From NCBI GenBank assembly GCA_009760855.2, contig WPIO01000028.1:3153501-3217500 (forward strand): a DNA stretch of 64,000 nucleotides, given 5' to 3'. Shown in pieces: positions 19,867 through 30,044 of the stretch. The translations under genes were made by a program, and so were the position numbers. The first letter of the stretch is position 1. Each line of letters opens with the position of its first letter. Source of the DNA: Cristatella mucedo (Eukaryota; Bryozoa; Phylactolaemata; Cristatellidae). Below the pieces are notes generated by a model, which had not been told where the DNA came from, did not search any database, and was given only the letters and a program-made list of their open reading frames with translations.

Positions 19867-22683
19867 CTGCCGCCTGTAGAAAGCGCTGTTTTCGAGATCT
19901 ATAATTCAAGTTGAAGCTTACGTGACAAACACAGCTCAGAGTTATTTCAACGAGGGTTTCCCTGAATTGCATAGGCTAGGAACCGATTGCTCACTAATCT
20001 ATGGCCGAGGCCGAATAGAAAAGACGCCAGAAGACGGGCAGTCAGCTATGCTTACGGAGCTGCGTTGGCATTTGAGCTCTAGGTCACGAAGCCGTTGGCG
20101 TACGTCGCGGCTACTGTTTTTGGGCGTCATTAGCTATCCGCCCGCTGCCATCAGATATACTTCTCTGAAATATGGACTTGTCAAGTTGCACCGCTACGAG
20201 CGCTGTGCCGGCTGCCTAGTTCTGGCCGGACGTGGAGCACGCACACCACGTCTGTAACAAGCAAGCACAAGTCACAGGTCCTGTTGAAATGCCAAATGTA
20301 TCGCAACTATGTTGCTGTGTTGTGACAGGCCTGATGACGGAAATGAGTCTTCGCCCGTGAATGAAACAGGCTGCGGAATTTACTTACGTCGAGCGGCACT
20401 AATGAATAGTTAAGAAGTCAGCATGTTCTCTAGCAGCACAAGAAACGAGTCTTACTGACCTATGCGCCAGGCAAGTTGTCTTATTCTGTCGGTCAATTAC
20501 TGGCTGCCTAAAAGCAAGTACAGCAAATCGAATATCCAACTCGTTCCTGAATGTACTTTAAATGGTTTCACAAAATTTGAGAGGTAAGGAGGTACAGCTC
20601 ATGCGTGGGTACCAAATCAGAATGTTGAAACATATTACCTATTCTCATTCAGTTTTCTGCAAGATGTCGCGTACGATGCAGCAGAAACGTAATGCAGCCA
20701 TTTAATATGTAGAGCGTCTTACCTGGTATGCACATGTTTAGCATCCGATATCTGTCCCGACTTCGGCGTTGGCCTACATCTACAACTCACCACTGCACAA
20801 TCGACGCTGCAGAAATGTCGGCGTCAGTTTCGGAATCACTTTCGGCATCCACGTCAGTCTAGGACAGGCCTCCGCAAAAAATATTTATGGGGCACTATAC
20901 TGTATTGAATTGTTAAAAAATAACTGTATTGAATGTTGTAACAATATCAATATTTTGTAGTGATTTTGTATTGATATCTGTATTTTGCAATACTCTGAGG
21001 GGCTGTTTAGTTTTCAAGTTTAAAGTTTTAACAGCATGTTTTACCGAGTCCCACGTCTGGTCGCATTATTGTTTGGATCGGGGACTGCGTTAGTCCATGC
21101 AGCGTGTTTGGTAGACATAATCAATACATTTCTATTCAATGAAATGAAAATATATCGAATTGTTTGCAATTGCAATGACAGTATGCTATGACTTATGACT
21201 ATGGCTTATGAATATATTTTCTATATACATATATTTGTTGTTAGCTTTTTTAGTGACGATATAATAACAATATTATTATTCCAAGGCCTGGTCTTGGATC
21301 GGTTAATTTTCCTCACTGTCGCGATGAAGTCATTAAACGCCCTTACAATTTCGACTTGTGCATTACAATTCTAGTTCACAGCTCGAGAGAGAGAGTGAGA
21401 GAGAGAGAGAGAGTGAGCTCTCTGCAGGCGCAATAAAAGCACGGTAATGATGTTGAAAAGACTGGTTCTCTTGTATTTTATGCAAGTTTATTAGCGGAAG
21501 TGTTTAGTTTGAATACCATTTCTACTGCCCAAGTGTACGAGAAGAAAGAGGAGGAAGAAAATTTAGGTTTCACGCTTTGCAAATACGGACTAAAAAACTC
21601 ATGCTCACCGACGACGCTGATGGCATTCGTCCGATGGCCTCTGAGCACTTCCGATGGCCTCTTCTGGCAGTATCCAGGAAGTAGGCTTGCGCGAGCGTCA
21701 CGTACAGAAGCCGCCGCCTGAAACGAGGCAGTGTACCGTGTGAACTTGACCCCATCCCCGCATCTTGGCTTTCCACTTACACCATCATTCCTGATCGACT
21801 GTTTGCTATTATTTTGCTTTGGTATGCGCTAGTTTCATTTTCTGGTCGACCTTTTCCACTACTTTTCCTGATTCGCCACTAGCATTGTATTTTCTCACTC
21901 GCAGCAAGTATCGTCTTTCCTGCTCCATCGTCAGAGTAACTCTGTCCGATCCCTGGTCGTATTGTAATTTCTGGTCAAGCGCTAGGCTTACCGTTCGTGG
22001 TACATTGCTCATATTTTCTTTGGCTATGACGCGGCGGCAGAGGACAGCTCTTGGGAGGTTCCGCTAGTTCCGCCTGGACCAGCGTAGGTGGCGCTGCGGA
22101 TGCGGTCCGTCTCCGCCGACCTTAGCAGGCTTAACAGTTGCAGTTCGGCGCCTAATTTGCAATGGCAAACACGTTCGTTCATATAGTAAACCTGGAATCG
22201 ACTCAAGTGCTCGCGTGCAAATTAAAATCCGTTACTGAGAGGCTGTTTGAGGATTACATTCGATAGCTCCATCAGCAGTGCACTCAACCTGTGACCCGGT
22301 GACGGCGAAGTCGTTCCCCGTACGAGTAAGACTGCTTTTCGGCACTCAGCCCCATGGCAGACGGTCTTCGGGCGTTCGATATTTTCAAATTTCCGGTCTA
22401 CCTTCGGTGCTGTCGCTTCCGGTCCTTCCTTTGTGATAGCTTTGTTTGGGCTCGCAGTCTACTTTATCTTGCCTGGTCCACGGCTTGTATTAGCTTCTCG
22501 GTGCTAACGTTCGTTTTATCTAACCTGGTCCGTCGTTGGCATTCTATTTCCCGATAGCAAGGTTTGAATCTTTCAGAGTAGAGAAGGTCTCAGTCACGAA
22601 TCATCTTACAGTCACGGCCTTAATAGAGGTCGAAGTAAAAGAGGTAACGAGCCAAGAGGTAACGGGATCAAATGCTTGAAGCA
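19867..22683. other. unannotated stretch with short GA tract
   Basis: No recognisable gene. A short purine tract (GAGAGAGAGTGAGAGAGAGA type) lies at about 21383-21416. The segment 20870-21300 is AT-rich with TGTATTGA repeats. The frame at 19922-20257 (111 codons) lacks motifs and begins at GTG. Confidence 0.5.
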
Positions 22684-22785
22684 ATAATAATAATAATAAT
22701 AATAATAATGCACTTGATAAAGCGCCCTCAGAGAACTCAATCTCTCTCTAGGCGCTTTACATTTGCTGCAAAGCAAGTGAACATG
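22684..22785 (-). mobile_element. LINE-A tail fragment
   Basis: (AAT)n of about nine units, then GCACTTGATAAAGCGCCCTC, AGAGAACTCAATCTCTCTCT and the TTTACATTTGCTGCAAAG block. Little beyond the terminal 100 bp is present, in minus orientation. Confidence 0.85.
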
Positions 22786-22949
22786 CAAGCATTTACTGTA
22801 GTGATCATTAGCCAGGGAAGGAGGTGAGACAGAAGCGCTAAGAGTGCACGCGCTGCTTATTGGCAGAGACTGTTTGGGTGCATGATTAGTAGGGTAAGCA
22901 AAGTTTCATTCGCAATTCCTTTATTTGTATTCCCTTTGCAGCATATACT

Positions 22950-24850
22950 TTCAGCTGTGCAGCGATTCGTGCCTGGTTTCTCGCGTTCTTCGCTGAGATA
23001 GTGACCTGCAGCAGCTATTACGATGGCGCGCCGCTCTCGATAAGGTGAGGCGTGCCATCATAGCCGAGGGCACTTTTTCCTCTAGTCAGACGCCCGGAGA
23101 TCTAGTCGATCGACGGAGCAGTGACAGCGAGTCGGGTGCGGCGGACGATCGTCCTAGAATCGCAGCGAGCTCTACTTCTTCTGCTTACCAGGCTCAGCGT
23201 TCCAAAGTCTGGGTGTCTGATCCTAGTCAGTTTCAAAGACTTGCTACTTGACCACACACAAGCTAGCTTAGAAGGAAGCTCCCCTTTTTTCCCCTCTCCA
23301 CTCGAAATCCAAAGTCCCGCCAGTCAGACGCAGGAAAACAGTACTCTACAAGACCGTTCATCGCGTGCTCGCTAACTCTGGAGCCGCCTCGCTATCCGGA
23401 TATGAACTTTTCGGCCGACTACTGTTCCACCTTCTTCAGGGGCGCAGGTGGGGATGGACTAAGAGCGGGAAATGTATACCTCCGGCAGGATATGAGCCTC
23501 GGATCTCCATGACCAATTTGAGCAATCGACCGGACCGAAAGCTAGTCGGCCGCCGCCGCCGCCGCGCGAGGAGGGGGGCGGCTGAGAGCAGTTGCGGTGC
23601 CTCCCGATTGATTGACGAGCATCCGCTTTTCCGGCCCAGGTTTTTCTACCGACTAAGAGCGCCGTCATGGCAACCTTTGCGCCTCCAATCTCCGAGCAGA
23701 GCAGATTGCCTCGGCTCTGAGAGGTCACTCGGACCCAGGCAGTTCGTAAGAGTTCGCAAGAGGTGCTGCATGCTCTTGCTAATGCTGACGACGCACGTAG
23801 CCTTGACGGTGTCATTATCTCAAGGTAGTGGGCGCTCGTTGTTGGGGGGGGGGGTGGGCTACTGTCGGCGTACCTGCGTGCATTGGTGCATACGCATGCA
23901 AGTCGCTGGCCGTTATTCAGAGGCTGCGGCGGCGGCGGTCTCTGCTGCCTTGCGCTGTTTGTCGCGCGTTCGTCCCGATAGGACTTGCCGCTCGCGCTGG
24001 TCGAACGCCCGACTCGCGTGCCGGTCGCTCCCCGTCTGCCGCTCGCTCCGATCGGTCGGTCGGCTCCATCGCCCGCCGTTGTTCGCGGCGCGGCGACTAA
24101 AGCTGCGACGGAAGGAGGAGTGGCCTCGCCGTGCGTCGACCGGTAAACGCCGCCCGCGCCGCTCCGGCCAATGTCGGAGCCGCCGTTCGCGTCTGCCTCC
24201 CCCCACCTCAGCGTCGTCACACCCCGCGCGGGCGAACTGCAGCTCCGACGGTGGCGCGGCGTCACGATTGAACAGCTGGCCGGCCCCCGTCAGTCCTGCC
24301 GAGAAAGACGATTCGTCGCCGCACGCCGAGGGGCGCGACTCGCAGGGGCCGTCTCTTGAGGCCCCTGCTCGAGCGTGCCGCCGCGGCGTTCGCCCTCCTG
24401 ACTCGCTCGCCTGGCACTTGCCCAAACAGCATCTGCACTGCCACCCACCAGGGCCGCAGCTGCGTAGGCGTGGCGGCGGAGCGGCGGCGGCGGCTGCGGT
24501 TTCTACGCTCAGTTCAGGCTCAGATCTGAAAGGGAGCCGGCGGTGTGTGATGGCCTCGCGCTCGGCCGTCTGACGCTAGAGCTGAAGCAGCTCAGCCAGC
24601 GCGACGCTTAATACGTTTGGGGTGGACGGAAGTGTGTCCCGCGGACTCCAGCATCGTCGACTGCGTGGTCGCTGTAGCCCGCCAGGTAGACTTTGTAACG
24701 TAAGCGTTCACTTCCTCCAGGTGAGTGAATGTCTTTCGAGTAGCAGGGAGAGCAGCGTAGCGTAAGTGGCTCTCGTCGTACTGCAGCGCTGTTACTCGCG
24801 CTAGCGCGTGCACACTTTCGCGTTCCCTCGTACGGACGCACGCGCAAATC
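22950..24850. promoter_or_regulatory. CpG-rich island with candidate splice donor
   Basis: About 1.9 kb of CpG-dense, GC-rich unique sequence between AT-rich flanks. Long frames (402 codons plus at 23365-24573; 268 and 170 codons minus) overlap each other on opposite strands, have arginine/serine-rich composition and no domain, so they are best treated as chance frames. A perfect donor-like sequence CCAG|GTGAGTG lies with GT at 24721. Together these suggest a promoter and non-coding first exon on the plus strand, but no downstream exon could be recognised. GC-box-like and GGGG runs are present (for example about 23843-23857). Confidence 0.35.
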
Positions 24851-24866
24851 TTTATACCCAGGTACG

Positions 24867-24867
24867 T

Positions 24868-24941
<74 letters not shown>

Positions 24942-25085
24942 GTGAGTGAGTGAGTGAGTGAGTGAGTGAGTGAGTGAGTGAGTGAGTGAGTGAGTGAGTG
25001 AGTGAGTGAGTGAGTGAGTGAGTGAGTGAGTGAGAGAGTGAGTGAGTGAGTGAGTGAGTGAGTGAGTGAGTGAGTGAGTGAGTGA

Positions 25086-25149
<64 letters not shown>

Positions 25150-25160
25150 GAGAGAGACAA
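24867..25160. repeat. compound purine array (GA)n-(GTGA)n-(GA)n
   Basis: (GA)n of about 70 bp, then (GTGA)n from about 24938 to 25092 with GAGA interruptions near 25032 and 25086, then (GA)n of about 60 bp. It grades into degenerate GACA/GATA-type purine sequence to about 25240. The layout is symmetrical and, apart from T in GTGA, all-purine on the plus strand. Confidence 0.95.
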
Positions 25161-27197
25161 AGAGACAGACAGACAGAGATAGAGACGGACAGAGAGAAAG
25201 AGAGAGACAGGCATAAAGACAGAAAGAGGGAGAAAAGATTGTTAGAAGGCCATGAAGGAGGTAGGGATTGTGGTTAAATTGAGGTTTCGAATTATAACTA
25301 CAGGAAGATACTCAAAGGCAGTATAGAAAGTCATAACAGGAGATATACATATAAACCAAGGGATAGAAACAGTATAGAGGTAGACATAGATCTCTACTAA
25401 TTAAAGCGAGAAAGTCCGTCCTTCTCTCCGTCACGCGGCAAGATGGCGCACTTCGGTCAAGAGGCATGATGGCGCAGTGTTGTCTTCCGTGACGGCAAAC
25501 TACTACGACTCAGCGAACCGAGTCCACAAGCAGTGAGCTGCTTGTATAGGTTGATGTAGAGGGAGATAGAGTTTAAACGAGGATAGGAGGATTAAGGTTA
25601 ACTGTGAGAAAAAATTCTAATTGCAGCTTAAAGCAGTATATTTTATTTAGCGAGAGTACGAATAGCCTACGGCTCGACAAAAACTACTGTAGGCGTAGTC
25701 CAACAGCAAGCGGGATGGCGCAGGCTTGAAGCCTGTGACAGTCTCTGCTGCGTCGCCGAACGTAACTGGAGCATAACGCTGGGAGTTCGCAGCAGCCATG
25801 AAGCCTAGCTGAATGCAGCCCCAGTATTAAAGTCGCCACTAGGGCCTTAAGTTGTGCATAAAAATCTCGCGAAGCAAAGTTTTATTTTATGCTAAAGATC
25901 GTGCCGACGCGCTGGTAGTAATCTCGGGATAGCGGTTTCCAGGAACATGGGCCGGATGCAGAACAGGCCCTCTCATACGATGTATAACTTATGTAGCTAC
26001 AGAGAATGTAAAGTGCCTAGAAGAAGATTTAGTTCTCTGAGGGTTCTATATAAATGTGTTTGTAGTTTGGTCGCACAGCAGAGAGACAGCCGATTCCCAA
26101 CACCGACAGATTATTACTAACGCACGGAGCCGAAGAGCCCACGGCTCCCCTCGGCCCCTGCTCTCACACGACTCCCCTCCCCTGGTCGACTCCGATGACT
26201 CATCGACCACAACGGTGCACTGGCCGACCCTGATGGTGAATCCACCATCTGGCCACCAGCTGGTTACCGGCCTGTGTCCATACCACATCACAGGCGGACC
26301 ACAGCTGTGCACCGGCCCCTCTCGGTGGTGCTTCTAACAGCTCACCCGTGGCTTATCAGACATACAATACAGACATACGAACTACACGCTCCCTTGACCT
26401 TACGGTCACAAGTAAGTGGCCACGATACTGTATTTCTGCCCAATAGCGGCCAGTGCAAGGGCCGCTCTCTCCGCGCTCGCTGCAGGGTCATCGAGCTGTC
26501 AATCCTCAATCCTGCTGCCTCGACCGTCTGATACTTGCGAGGCTTGGCCATAAATCCCTCCTTAAAGCGACGCCCGGCCACAAAGCCACATGAAATCCCG
26601 GACATGAAATGTGTCCAAATCGAGGAGCCACTAGCTAGCGAAAGCACAAAAATTGCCCTACTCGCGTTTATCTAGAGAGCTCGCAAAAGAGCTTAGCATG
26701 AAACCTAAAGCTAGGGGCCAAGCAATACCGAGTCTGCGTAACAGTTGAGGAAGCTGGCGTCTGAGTCGGGGGACTCAACAACGTATATGGCCGCTCGAAA
26801 TCCACTTGGGTTTGGCATGGCCGCCGGGTCGCCATTTGGCAGGCAATCCTTTGTTGCCCACTGCAAGCGATGGCTGCTAGTGCTGCTAATTTTGGTACAT
26901 CATGAACGACGCTCTTTGATCAGCTGAACTCTAGTTGACTTTACTTTATAGGGTCGGGTGTCTCACCAGCATCCGGCACTGGGAGGGGCATGGGTGAGAC
27001 GCTACCGATGTGTCACCGAACACCGTCCACCTTCACGCCTACTAGCTGTTTCGCTACTGTGACAGTGCCCCGAGGGCGCTCTGGGCTGTATGGGCGGCAT
27101 GCCCCCCCCCGTTTGAAAAAAGACTCCCTGCTCTGGAGCGACGTCTACGCCGTTCCAACAGTCGGCCTTGGCCGAATGTTCGTAAATAAATAAATAT
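25161..27197. other. unannotated stretch with isolated LINE-A tail
   Basis: A plus-strand LINE-A-type tail lies at about 25995-26058 (GTAAAGTGCCTAGAAGAAGA, then TTAGTTCTCTGAGGGTTCTA). A very weak SINE-S1-like patch is seen near 26839-26930 (GTTGCCCACTGCAAGCGATG). The sequence GTGTCTCACC (about 26959) and GGGTGAGACG (about 26994) form a short inverted repeat. No gene was recognised. Confidence 0.45.
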
Positions 27198-27337
27198 ATA
27201 ATTCACTTGTATAGCGCCCTTAGAAAACTTAGCCTCTATTCAGGAGCTTCACATATGCCACGGGGCTCGAGCCCACGACCTCGGTCAGACCTTTGTCGGG
27301 GCGAGCACCTTACACCTCTAGGCCAAACCAGCTCGGC
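27198..27337 (-). mobile_element. SINE-S2 copy
   Basis: Near full-length in minus orientation. The plus strand starts AATTCACTTGTATAGCGCCC and ends CCAAACCAGCTCGGC. The B-box-like complement GGGCTCGAGCCCACGACC is intact. It is preceded by (TAAA)-like A/T-rich sequence. Confidence 0.88.
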
Positions 27338-27772
27338 TTCGTACCAAGGGGTTCTTCCATTCACAGGCAGCAGCCCTCCGGCTGGTCACTGAACTGGTCA
27401 GACCTCCGGCTGGTCACTCGCACTCGCGAGCCAGTAGACGCAGAAAGGTTGCTCCAGTACAGAGTATGCAGGGGACGAACCGCCTTTCCCGACAAATAAT
27501 TCTCCCGTGCTTCCGCTCTTCTATGCCATTACCAGAGGCTCGGTAAGCGCGAAGCGATGCTGCGTCGATTAAGCAGCCCAGCGTTTGTACAGCAGATTGC
27601 GGCACCGGACCGGATGGCAGCGGAACTGTCCAGCAAGAGCTCGCAAGGCCCATTTCCTCGTCGAATAAAGCGAACTTGACTTCTCTCTAGGTGAGTGTTT
27701 CACAGCTACAGCCTGGCGGTGCTCATCGCCGCTGAGGCCTCCTGACGAGCAGAGCTCTAGAAGCTTGGGACT

Positions 27773-28224
27773 CATTCTAGTCCGTTCCATTCTTGTCCGT
27801 TCCATTCTTGTCCGTTCCATTCTTGTCCGTTCCATTCTTGTCCGTTCCATTCTAGTCCGTTCCATTCTAGTCCGTTCCATTCTTGTCCGTTCCATTCTTG
27901 TCCGTTCCATTCTTGTCCGTTCCATTCTTGTCCGTTCCATTCTTGTCCGTTCCATTCTTGTCCGTTCCATTTTAGTTCGTTCCATTCTTGTCCGTTCCAT
28001 TCTTGTCCGTTCCATTCTTGTCCGTTCCATTCTTGTCCGTTCCATTCTTGTCCGTTCCATTCTTGTCCGTTCCATTTTAGTTCGTTCCATTCTTGTCCGT
28101 TCCATTCTTGTCCGTTCCATTCTTGTCCGTTCCATTCTTGTCCGTTCCATTCTTGTCCGTTCCATTCTTGTCCGTTCCATTCTTGTCCGTTCCATTCTTG
28201 TCCGTTCCATTCTTGTCCGTTCCA
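27773..28224. repeat. 15-bp minisatellite, about 29-30 units
   Basis: Tandem TCCGTTCCATTCTTG. Exactly 29 units run from 27781 to 28215, with partial units at each end. Variants end CTAG (27841 and 27856 units) or TTTAG followed by a TTCG-starting unit. The TTTAG/TTCG pair recurs at 27961 and 28066, 105 bp (7 units) apart, which indicates higher-order duplication. Because 15 is a multiple of 3 the array is open in several frames (Ile-Leu-Val-Arg-Ser on plus; Met-Glu-Arg-Thr-Arg on minus, inside a 331-codon frame at 27569-28564). I do not call either frame a gene, as the flanking parts show no domain. Confidence 0.95.
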
Positions 28225-28482
28225 GTGGCGGCGGCGCTTCTAAGCTAAGCCAGCAGCTAAGGTAGCGGCGAGAGCGTGGCAGCGGCAATGGCGGCGCCGA
28301 GAGAGACCACCCGGCTCCGCCTCTGTCCACGCCCTTGACGCGAGGCTGCCGCAGTTGCCGCAGCCGATCGAGTGCACGGCCGAGCAGCGGGCGGTTTGAG
28401 AGGCGGCAGAGCCTCGTTCGGCTAGGCGATCGCGGCGCAGCCGCCCCAAAAGTGTAACTCCTTTGCATGACACCCACACAAA

Positions 28483-28592
28483 CACAACTTAATCTCCATT
28501 CAGACCGCTTAAATATGCCGCAGGACTCAAGCCCGCATGCTGCTGGCTCGTTAAAGGCGAGCACCTTCTTTAGCCCTGGGCCAAACCTGGGC
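28483..28592 (-). mobile_element. SINE-S2 partial copy
   Basis: AACTTAATCTCCATTCAGAC followed by the ATATGCCGCAGGACTCAAGC head region and GAGCACCTTCTTTAGCCCTG. It lacks the extreme tail and has a disrupted B-box side. Confidence 0.65.
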
Positions 28593-30044
28593 TAACGGCA
28601 TAGCTCCGGTACTGCGCCGCCCTCGGCGTTCCGTTCTGTCGTATCGGCTGCCGCAAGCAGCAGCAGCAGCTTTGGGAGAGCCCAGGCTTTGCACCCGAAC
28701 CGGAGCCGCTCTCCCTGGACCGAGCGTGTCGCTCGCGCGTGCGCGCGTCGTCGCTGCCAAGTTCTGACCGGTGGCGCCTCGCATGCGCCTCGCACTGCTG
28801 CACTATCCGTCAGCTGCCACGCGGGCGGCGCTCCCGCCCGCGTGGGTTTGGCCGACGAGAATTTGGCCGACGCCCAGCAGAACGAGTCGGCGCCGCCGCC
28901 GCCGAGGCCGCCAAGAGGTCGGCTGCTCGTGATGCCGTTCCCGGATTGTGCGCCTGACCGGCTTTGTCTGCCTGATCCAGCCCGTCGAAGGCTGATTGAT
29001 GTAGCTGCCAAAAGCGCTCGACGGACGCCATTAGCGAGCCGGATTCGAGTCGCGGTTGTCGCCCCGACACCCCCGACGTGCCGCAGCGGATTAGCTCGCG
29101 CGTGCGTAATCCGCCGGCGGCTGTCAGCTCTAACGGCCTCGTTGCGCTCTCAAAGCCCTTCGAGAAAACGCACCGGCATGCTCTTTCTGCTGATCGAGAC
29201 TGGTGCTAGACGGCGGTCGGTTGTGCCTAGCAATGCCGCGCCCCGCCCCCCCGCCAAGCTGGAACGAGAAGGAATTCGGGGCGTGCACAGTGCAAACGGC
29301 GCCCTGAGCCGCCGGTAGCTTTCCCTACGGGGCCAGGTGAAACTGTCGGAAGGAGCGATGCGAGTACGAGAAGGGTATGCGAAAGCTGAGGAAATAAAAT
29401 GTAACGCTGAGAGTGAGTGGCGTTACTCGTTCGCCAATGGATTCCACTATCGAGTCTCCACATTTCGCAAAGTTTGCATTGGTAGCTTCCGCTTGAAACG
29501 AAAGCCGTTTTCACGGCGTTGTTTGCGTGTGAAGTCGATTTCCACTGACGCGGCTGCCTGCCCGCGACCACATTTTTTTCAAGCGTCTTCCGGAGGCCAC
29601 AAGCCCCAAGGTCAAGAATGCACTCCGGTCTGGCCGACGCATTCGTGACGTCGGTTGGCTGGCGAATCAGCTCCGTGTCGGGTGTCGGCCGAATTGAATG
29701 CGGGACCGCGAAGTCCAGAAGCAGCGACTATTTAGCCAAGTGGTCCGATAGTAGCAACCCACAGCTGCTGACGTGCTTCGTGATGTGCATTGTGCGGCGG
29801 CAATGACCCTTTCGCAAGGTGCTTCGCTGCTTCGGGCGGGCCACTTCTCGACGCAAATCCCCACTGCGCATCTGCGGTCGCCATTTGCCTGAAGCTGCTT
29901 GCAGACGTCAGTTCCGTCCTTCGCCCGCGCCCGGGGCTCAGCGCTCGGTGGGTGGGTAGCCAAGTGCCGCGACTACATACTCCAAATCGGCAGCAGTGTC
30001 TCGTGGCACTCGGGCCCCAGCAGAGTGCCCTTTGGCGTTGCAGC
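28593..30044 (+). promoter_or_regulatory. CpG-rich upstream region / putative 5' UTR of the GPCR gene
   Basis: Continuous CpG-rich unique DNA leads into the receptor's start codon. The frame in phase with the receptor is open upstream to about 29790, but the first ATG in it is at 30045, so the upstream part is read here as 5' UTR. A 209-codon plus frame (28689-29318) overlaps opposite-strand frames and lacks motifs. No TATA box was identified with confidence. The transcription start is unknown. Confidence 0.4.

Noticed and set aside
23365..24573. 402-codon plus frame and 268/170-codon minus frames
   Set aside because: Overlapping opposite-strand frames in CpG-rich DNA, Arg/Ser-rich, no domain, no consistent start.
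27773..28224. CRISPR array
   Set aside because: Direct 15-bp tandem units with no spacers; the genome is clearly metazoan.
27569..28564. 331-codon minus frame with Met-Glu-Arg-Thr-Arg repeats as a gene
   Set aside because: The 15-bp repeat is stop-free on both strands and the unique flanks show no recognisable domain; kept as a finding, not a gene.
28689..29318. 209-codon plus frame upstream of the GPCR
   Set aside because: Opposite-strand frames overlap it fully and no motif is seen; more likely upstream CpG-rich DNA or UTR.
29790..30044. N-terminal extension of the GPCR
   Set aside because: The in-frame extension has no ATG; the ATG at 30045 has a strong Kozak context.
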